NCBI RefSeq assembly: GCF_004793635.1
Contig: NZ_SRXV01000001.1
Location: 248,001-312,000, forward strand
DNA: 64,000 nucleotides
Source of the DNA: Marinicauda pacifica
GTDB lineage: Bacteria; Pseudomonadota; Alphaproteobacteria; Caulobacterales; Maricaulaceae
Direction of reading: 5' to 3'
Shown here: in pieces, positions 58,714-64,000 of the stretch
Position numbering within the stretch: the first letter of the stretch is position 1
Layout: every line of letters begins with the position of its first letter
Made by a program: the position numbers and the translations under genes
Notes under the pieces: model-generated
Seen by the model: only the letters and a program-made list of their open reading frames with translations
What the model was told of the DNA's origin: nothing
Database searches by the model: none

Positions 58714-60167
58714 TCGCCGCTATCGACCGGTTCCTGGCCCAGGCGCAGCGTACCCCGGACGCGCTCGCCGTGCGCGACGAGAGCGGCGCGGCGCTGACCT
58801 ATGGGGCGCTGGCGCGCCGGGCGACGCGGCTTGCGGCAGGTCTGCAGGCCAGGCTCGGCACCAGCGAAACCCGGATCGTGGCACTGGCGGCCAAAAATCA
58901 TGGCGAGCACCTGGTCGCCATGCTGGGCATCTTCCTGTCGGGTCATAGCTGGCTGCCGCTCAACCCGCGCAGCGCCCGCGCGCTCAATGACACCGTGGTC
59001 GCGACGCTCAAGCCCGGCCTGGTGCTGCGCGATACGGCCTGTGCCGACTGTGTCAGCGAGACTCGGGACAGCGTCGCCTTCTCCGCCTCGGCCGCCGGAT
59101 GCCTGGACGCGCTCGGGATCGATGCGGACGGCTGGCGGCGTCCTGCCCTGGCGCCGGACCATGTGATGAGCATCAAGCTGACCGGCGGCACGACCGGCAC
59201 GCCCAAGGCCGTCGCTCAGACCCAGTCGATGATCGCCACCGTGATTGACGACCTGACGCAGGTCTTCGCCATCGGCCCGGACTCGGTCAATCTCGCCGTC
59301 GCCCCGCTCTCCCACGGCGCGTTCCATCTGCTCTTCCCGGTGCTGGCCCAGGGCGGGCGGCACGAAGTGCTGGCCAGCGCCGATCCGGACACCGTGCTGG
59401 ACACGATGGAGGCGCGCGCCGTCACCCACACCTTCATGCCGCCCACGCTCATCACCAAGCTGGTCTCCAGCGGAAAGGCCACGCCGGACCGCTTCCCGGC
59501 CCTGCGCGAACTCATCTACAGCGCCGCGCCCATGGCTCCGGCCCAGATCGAAAAGGCGCAGGCCGCCTTCGGTCCGCGCATCGCGGTGATGTACGGCCAG
59601 GTCGAGGCGCCGGTCGCGGTCAGCGCCATGAATGCGGACACGCTCTCGTCTTCCGGCAAGCTGGAAAGCGTCGGCCAGCCCTGTCCGTCAAGCGAGGTGC
59701 GTATCGACGCCGGACCCGGCGAGGACGGGGAGATCCTCGTGCGCGGCCCGCTCGTCGCGCAGAGCTATCTGACGGGAGAGGAGTTTCCGGCGACCGAGGG
59801 CTGGCTGCACACCGGCGACCTGGGCCGTATCGACGCGGCCGGCTTCCTCTACATCCGGGGCCGCGCGCGCGAAATGATCATCACCGGCGGCTTCAACGTC
59901 TATCCCGGTGAGGTCGAGCGCGCGCTCTTGAGCGTCGACGGGGTGGAGGAAGCGTGTGTTTTCGGCGTCGCCGACGACTATTGGGGCGAGCGCATCGAGG
60001 CGGCCATCGTGCATTCCGGTGCGGTGAGCGAGGACGATCTCGGCCAGGCGGTGCGCGACGCCATCGGCGCAGTCGCCGCGCCCAAGACCTATCACGTCCT
60101 GGAGGCCCTGCCGCGCAATGCGGTCGGCAAGGTGGTGCGCCGCGAGGTAGCTGCGGCGCTGTCCTGA
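58710..60167 (+). CDS. Second AMP-dependent acyl-CoA synthetase
   Basis: 485 residues, start overlapping the thiolase stop. Motifs: SIKLTGGTTGTPKAVAQTQ (A3), YSAAPMAPAQIEKAQ, MYGQVEAPVAVSAM (A5), WLHTGDLGRIDAAGFLYIRGRAREMIITGGFNVYP (A7-A8), and PRNAVGKVVRREV (A10 Lys). It is distinct from the ligase at 55796, so the pathway probably activates two different acids. The product may be consumed by the preceding thiolase. Confidence 0.92.
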   Translation: MIAAIDRFLAQAQRTPDALAVRDESGAALTYGALARRATRLAAGLQARLGTSETRIVALAAKNHGEHLVAMLGIFLSGHSWLPLNPRSARALNDTVVATLKPGLVLRDTACADCVSETRDSVAFSASAAGCLDALGIDADGWRRPALAPDHVMSIKLTGGTTGTPKAVAQTQSMIATVIDDLTQVFAIGPDSVNLAVAPLSHGAFHLLFPVLAQGGRHEVLASADPDTVLDTMEARAVTHTFMPPTLITKLVSSGKATPDRFPALRELIYSAAPMAPAQIEKAQAAFGPRIAVMYGQVEAPVAVSAMNADTLSSSGKLESVGQPCPSSEVRIDAGPGEDGEILVRGPLVAQSYLTGEEFPATEGWLHTGDLGRIDAAGFLYIRGRAREMIITGGFNVYPGEVERALLSVDGVEEACVFGVADDYWGERIEAAIVHSGAVSEDDLGQAVRDAIGAVAAPKTYHVLEALPRNAVGKVVRREVAAALS

Positions 60168-60239
60168 TGCCCGAGCATTTTCAGCAAAAGTGGGGACCGG
60201 TTTTGCGGTTCGAAAATGCTCGAAACGTCAGAGTACGTC

Positions 60240-60701
60240 CTACCCGTCTTCCGAAGCTCTCTTGACCGGCCGGATCATCATGCTGGCCGAGCCGCGCGCA
60301 TGCACCGTCCCGTCCGGCGAGCAGACGCGCGTTTCGGCCACGCACAGCGTGCGTCCTCGGTGGACGATGTCGGCTTCGGCGCGCAGGCGCTTCGCATCGG
60401 ACGGCGCGCCTTTCAGATAGCGCACCTGCAGGTCGGTCGTGGCGAAGCGCTCGTTCGACCCCAGCAGGGTCAGCAGCGCGCACCCGGTCACCGCATCCAT
60501 CAGCCCGGCCATCACGCCGCCATGCACGCCCTTCATCAGATTGGCGTGCTCGGGCCGGATCGGGCAGTCGAGATGGGCATAGCCCGGCCCGAAATCGGCG
60601 ACGCTGAAGCCCAGCAGGCCGGCAAAGCCCGGCGCCTTGCCGGACGCCTTCCACTCGGTGAGGATTTCCAGCCCAGTCTGGCCTTCGCCCGGCGCGCTCA
60701 T
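60240..60701 (-). CDS. PaaI-family thioesterase
   Basis: 153 residues. Hotdog-fold protein with MKGVHGGVMAGLMDAVTGCALLTLL (the HGG...D motif) and the following strand FATTDLQVRYLKGA. It probably hydrolyses acyl-CoA adducts or releases trapped CoA in the pathway. Its ATG at 60701 overlaps the aldehyde dehydrogenase stop (ATGA), so they are co-translated. Confidence 0.88.
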   Translation of the reverse strand: MSAPGEGQTGLEILTEWKASGKAPGFAGLLGFSVADFGPGYAHLDCPIRPEHANLMKGVHGGVMAGLMDAVTGCALLTLLGSNERFATTDLQVRYLKGAPSDAKRLRAEADIVHRGRTLCVAETRVCSPDGTVHARGSASMMIRPVKRASEDG

Positions 60702-62413
60702 TGGGCCGCCTCGGCCGGGACCGGCTCGCGGAACTGCACGATCCGGAAGCGGTCCGCCACGAAGGCGAGGTCGGCCAGGCACGCATTGCCCGCCGGGTTC
60801 AGCCCGGTGACGTGATAATCGCTATACGCGGCGGCAAAGTTGATCGGCATGCGTTGGTCCATGTTGATCCATAGCGAGGCGCCCGCATCGGTGAAGGCGT
60901 CCTGCGCGGCCTCGATGAAGTCCCGGTCGGACGAATAGAGGTAGGAGGAGATCGCTCCGCGCTCGGCGGCGAGCGTCGCGGCATTCTGCAACGCGGCCTC
61001 CCGGCTCGGTTCGCGGATCAGGAAGCAGACCGGCGCGAACACCTCTTCGCCGTAGAGGTCGACCGCATCGGCCTCGACCTCGACCACCAGCGGGGTTGCC
61101 GTCTGCGCGCCCGGGAAGTCGGGATGCTCATAGGGGCGGCTGTCCAGCACGACCCGCCCGCCAGCGGCCTTCACCCGCTCGCGCACCTGCTCGATCAGAT
61201 CGATCGACTGGCGCGCCTGGACGGCGCCGCACAGGGCCGCGGCGCGCTTGGGGTCCTCGGTCCGCTTGACGATCGTGTCGGCCAGGCGCTGGCCGACCTC
61301 TTCGAAGGACAGCGTCTCGCCGCCGGCAATCTTCACCCCGCCGGCCGGAATATGGATGTTCTGCGGGCTGGTGCACATCTGGGCGGAGAAGCCGCACAGC
61401 CCGTTGGCCAGCCCCCCGATCAGGCCTTCGGGATCGGACAGGGAGTCCATCACGACGCCGTTGCAGCCCGCGGTCTCGGTATAGACCAGCTTGTCGGCAC
61501 AATGTTCTTCGATCCAGAGGCCGAAGCGCTGGCTGCCGGTATAGTCGATGATCGCGCAATCTGGATGCTGCAGCAGCTCGATCGTGATCGGGGTCTCGCG
61601 CTCGTCGGCGGCCATCAGGACCATGTTGGGGTCGAGCCCGCACGCGGTGAGGGTTTCGCGCATGCGCTTGACGGCCATCGCCACGGGCAGGATGCCGTTG
61701 GGGTGGGGTTTCAGGATCACCGGATTGCCGGTCATCAGATTGGCAAACACGGCCGGGTAGGCATTCCAGAGCGGGAAGGTGGCGCAGCAGACCACGACCG
61801 CGACCCCGCGCGCGCGAATCCGGTATTGCTTCTTCAGCTGGACCACGCCGGTCCGGCCGAAGGATTTCTCCCAGTCGGCGGTCCGCGGCACATCCTTGAG
61901 CGCCTTGTAGGCATAGGTCAGCGCCTCCACGCCGCGGTCGAGCGCGTTCGCCCCGCTGCCCGAGAACGCCATCAGATAGGCCTGGCCGGCAGTGTGCATC
62001 GTCGCGTGAGCGTTGGCGAAGGCCTGCTCTTCCAGCGCGAACGCCATCTCCAGACAGACGCCCGCGCGCTCCTCCGCCGTCAGGCGCTGCCACGGCTTCA
62101 TCGCGGCCTTCGCCGCATCGAACAGCGCTTGCGGGTCCGGCTTGGGGTAGCGCACGTCCAGCGTCTTGCCGGTATAGGGCGAAATCTCGTAGCCGACCTC
62201 GCCGATCGTGCCAGGCTGGTCCAGATCGAAACGCCGGCCCAGCATGGCCTCGAAGCGCGCCTTGCCTTCGGCCGGCCGCTCCGGCCCGTGCAGGCTGGTA
62301 CTCGGAGACTCGGTGAAGGGGCTCCAGTAGCTGCGCGTCTCGCAGGCCTTCAGCGCGGCATCGAGATGGGCCTTGTTGCGCTCGTACAGGGCGGCGGGAC
62401 GTTCGGCAGACAT
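60698..62413 (-). CDS. paaN: PaaN-type aldehyde dehydrogenase
   Basis: 571 residues. Aldehyde dehydrogenase fold with the catalytic Cys in LCGFSAQMCTSPQNIHIP, the NAD site region GNPVILKPHPNGILPVAMAV and IDYTGSQRFGLWIEEH. Length and wording (for example CCATFPLWNAYPAVFANLMTGNPVILKP) match the stand-alone PaaN annotated in phenylacetate degradation, without the fused hydratase of PaaZ. No paaABCDE oxygenase genes are here, so its role need not be phenylacetate; it could oxidise aldehydes from the carotenoid oxygenase. AAGGA precedes the ATG. Confidence 0.88.
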   Translation of the reverse strand: MSAERPAALYERNKAHLDAALKACETRSYWSPFTESPSTSLHGPERPAEGKARFEAMLGRRFDLDQPGTIGEVGYEISPYTGKTLDVRYPKPDPQALFDAAKAAMKPWQRLTAEERAGVCLEMAFALEEQAFANAHATMHTAGQAYLMAFSGSGANALDRGVEALTYAYKALKDVPRTADWEKSFGRTGVVQLKKQYRIRARGVAVVVCCATFPLWNAYPAVFANLMTGNPVILKPHPNGILPVAMAVKRMRETLTACGLDPNMVLMAADERETPITIELLQHPDCAIIDYTGSQRFGLWIEEHCADKLVYTETAGCNGVVMDSLSDPEGLIGGLANGLCGFSAQMCTSPQNIHIPAGGVKIAGGETLSFEEVGQRLADTIVKRTEDPKRAAALCGAVQARQSIDLIEQVRERVKAAGGRVVLDSRPYEHPDFPGAQTATPLVVEVEADAVDLYGEEVFAPVCFLIREPSREAALQNAATLAAERGAISSYLYSSDRDFIEAAQDAFTDAGASLWINMDQRMPINFAAAYSDYHVTGLNPAGNACLADLAFVADRFRIVQFREPVPAEAAQ

Positions 62414-62448
62414 GATGTCGATCCTTGCACTGGGTTTCGTAATGCGTC

Positions 62449-62470
62449 GAGTTAGTATTATTGTGAAAGT
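62449..62470. promoter_or_regulatory. Operator copy C between paaN and the divergent SDR
   Basis: AGTATTATTGTGAAAGT (62454-62470), with AG four nt earlier, fits the shared motif completely apart from the variable positions. It lies 36 nt upstream of the paaN start and 77 nt upstream of the SDR start. Confidence 0.6.
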
Positions 62471-62546
62471 AAGTTAGCCGTTACCGGGTCGTCGATGCAA
62501 GGGTGCGTCGACGCGATCTGCAATGTAACCAGAAAAGGAGCCCCGC

Positions 62547-63494
62547 GTGTCCCCATTGGTGAAAGCCGTAAACTTCTATGGTCGCTTTCTTATCCCGTTT
62601 TCGGTCATGGGCTACAAGCTGCACGGCCTTGGAAAGCCGGGCAATTACGACGCGCTGGCCGGGCAGACCCTGCTGGTCACCGGTGCCACGGGCGGGATCG
62701 GGGCGGCGATCGTGCGCACCGCCGTCGCCCAGGGCGCCCAGGTCCTGGCGGTCGGCCGGTCGGACGAGAAGCTGGCCCGGCTGGACTCCGAGACCTCTGG
62801 CGGTCCGGGCAGCCTGGTGCCGCTGAAGGCCGATCTCAGCCTCGCCAGCGAGACGCACGCCTTGCTGGATACGCTCGAGCAGCGCGGCGACCGCATCGAT
62901 ACGCTGGTCAACAATGTCGGCATTCTCAGTCATTCCTGGCGCAAGACCGAAGAAGGCTTCGAGCAGATGTACGCGGTCAACGTGCTCTGCGCCTACATCC
63001 TGACCGAGGGTCTCTTCGATCGCGGCCTGTTCGCGCCCGAGGCAACCATCGTGAACATGGCGTCGGGCGGCATGTACAACGCGCCCCAGAACCTGGCCTA
63101 CATGGAGCAGGGCGAGGAGGGCTTTAACGGCTTTGCCGCCTACGCCACGCACAAGCGCGCCCAGCTCGTCCTGTCCGACCTGTGGACGGCGCGTGACGGC
63201 GATGCGCGCGCCTACACCATGCATCCCGGCTGGGCCGATACCGAAGGCGTGGAGCGCAGCCTGCCGCGTTTTCACAAGATCCTCGGCGCTTTCCTGCGCT
63301 CGCCGGAGCAGGGCGGGGACACCGCCCTCTGGCTCTCCGCGCAGCGGCCCGAGCCCCAGGAAGGCCGCCTCTGGTTCGATCACCGGCCGCGCCCGGCCCA
63401 TGTCTACGACAGTACGCGCCAGCCTCTGGCGAGCGCGGAGGAGATCGTCTCCAAGCTGCGCGAAGACGCGGCCCGCGTCGCCCCCTCGAAATAG
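62547..63494 (+). CDS. SDR, DHRS12-like
   Basis: 315 residues from a GTG with AAAAGGAG upstream. LLVTGATGGIGAAIVRTAV gives the cofactor site, AVGRSDEKLARL follows, then NNVGILSHS, IVNMASGGMY (Ser) and YATHKRAQLVL (Y-x3-K). The N terminus, SPLVKAVNFYGRFLIPFSVMGYKLHG, and the insertion YNAPQNLAYMEQGEEGFNG match SDR12-type proteins of unknown substrate. It may be co-transcribed with the NTF2-like gene 14 nt downstream. Confidence 0.85.
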   Translation: MSPLVKAVNFYGRFLIPFSVMGYKLHGLGKPGNYDALAGQTLLVTGATGGIGAAIVRTAVAQGAQVLAVGRSDEKLARLDSETSGGPGSLVPLKADLSLASETHALLDTLEQRGDRIDTLVNNVGILSHSWRKTEEGFEQMYAVNVLCAYILTEGLFDRGLFAPEATIVNMASGGMYNAPQNLAYMEQGEEGFNGFAAYATHKRAQLVLSDLWTARDGDARAYTMHPGWADTEGVERSLPRFHKILGAFLRSPEQGGDTALWLSAQRPEPQEGRLWFDHRPRPAHVYDSTRQPLASAEEIVSKLREDAARVAPSK

Positions 63495-63508
63495 AAGGAC
63501 CCGACTTT

Positions 63509-63940
63509 ATGAGCAAACTCGACAGCTTTCTCGGCCTCATCGATGACTGGAAGCGGGGCGATCTCGACAGCGTCTCGGCCCGGCTTCATCCCGATGTGGT
63601 CTGGCATTTTTCCGCCACCACCAAGCCGCCCGCCCATGGCCGGGATGGCGCGATCGCCTTTCTCAAGGCCTATGGCGAAGTCTGCGTTACCAGCCGCCTG
63701 CGCCTGTTCAGTCATGCGGAGAATGAGAGCCAGCTCTTCTACGAGGCGACCGAGGACTTCGACACCCCGGCAGGACGCCACGTCCTGGTACCCTATGCAG
63801 GGATTGTCGATTTCGATGCGGACGGCCTCATCACCGGCTGGCGCGACTATTTCGACCGCGCCCTGATCGACGACCAGGTGGCCGGAGAACGCACCCTGCC
63901 GGACTTCTGCGAAGACCTGGTCAAACGCCCGTCGGTGTGA
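63509..63940 (+). CDS. SnoaL/NTF2-like protein
   Basis: 143 residues. The cone-shaped NTF2 fold is suggested by SFLGLIDDWKRGDLDSVSARLHPDVVWHFSATTKPPAHGRDGAIAFLKAY and VLVPYAGIVDFDADGLITGWRDYFDRALI, wording close to limonene-1,2-epoxide hydrolase-like and nuclear transport factor 2 families (D.dGlI..WRdYFD). Such proteins act as hydrolases, isomerases or lipid carriers. AAGGA precedes the ATG. Catalytic role unproven. Confidence 0.82.
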   Translation: MSKLDSFLGLIDDWKRGDLDSVSARLHPDVVWHFSATTKPPAHGRDGAIAFLKAYGEVCVTSRLRLFSHAENESQLFYEATEDFDTPAGRHVLVPYAGIVDFDADGLITGWRDYFDRALIDDQVAGERTLPDFCEDLVKRPSV

Positions 63941-64000
63941 TGGTTAATGCGAATACGAAACGCGAATATGTGACTTGCGTACGCGTGAGTAGGAACGCAC

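Noticed and set aside
60698-62413. paaN and paaI as evidence for a phenylacetate operon
   Set aside because: The phenylacetate-CoA oxygenase genes and paaK, paaG and paaZ are not here, so the two genes more likely serve the surrounding pathway.

Overview
The window is GC-rich DNA from an alphaproteobacterium, most likely of the Caulobacterales/Maricaulales-Hyphomonadaceae type. This is inferred from the eukaryotic-type NADP isocitrate dehydrogenase, the small DUF2093 protein, DUF1036, the rpmH-rnpA-yidC-engB-(HAD)-dapD-dapE gene order, a TonB receptor/PepSY iron operon and an entericidin-like lipoprotein. No phage, insertion sequence, CRISPR array or rRNA is visible. There is one tRNA, Arg(ACG).

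Layout. 1-12 kb holds housekeeping genes: end of a KefB/C-type antiporter, icd, trmJ, a serine hydrolase, rpsD, the BolA-monothiol glutaredoxin pair, an M28 peptidase, purD, xseA, two peptidase-like wall genes (M15, M23), DUF2093 and pgsA. 12-18.6 kb holds a globin-coupled chemoreceptor-like sensor, uvrC, a pterin mini-cluster (folB, a FolM/PTR1-like reductase, a QueD homologue lacking the usual catalytic Cys) and a CaCA exchanger. 18.6-22.9 kb has several small proteins, Nudix, Dps, an SDR and a Kazal lipoprotein. 22.9-36 kb is fmt, a stretch of palindromic intergenic repeats, truA, a DEAD-box helicase and then the dapE/dapD/HAD/DUF1036/engB/yidC/rnpA/rpmH block, transcribed leftwards from a strong rpmH promoter. 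engB probably starts at a CTG overlapping the yidC stop.

36-43.4 kb holds a TVP38 protein with a flavoprotein disulfide reductase, an orphan histidine kinase, gamma-glutamyltransferase, a P1 peptidase, two small lipoproteins converging on one terminator, and tRNA-Arg. 43.7-49.8 kb holds a periplasmic protein/M23 peptidase pair and an iron-type operon (TonB receptor, membrane protein, PepSY protein) whose promoter is bracketed by a 12-bp inverted repeat of Fur-like half-sites.

50.4-63.9 kb is the most distinctive part: a catabolic locus of nitronate-monooxygenase-like flavoprotein, carotenoid/stilbene oxygenase, DUF1295 membrane reductase, several SDRs, two acyl-CoA synthetases, an SCP-x-type thiolase, PaaI thioesterase, PaaN aldehyde dehydrogenase and an NTF2-like protein, with a tandem-domain HxlR regulator in the middle. 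Four intergenic regions in this locus carry copies of one motif, core AGTWTNNTTRTGAAAGT, which I propose is the operator tying these units into one regulon. A reasonable reading is oxidative cleavage of an apocarotenoid, stilbene or similar hydrophobic substrate to an aldehyde, oxidation to the acid, CoA activation and beta-oxidation-like shortening. The substrate cannot be read from sequence.
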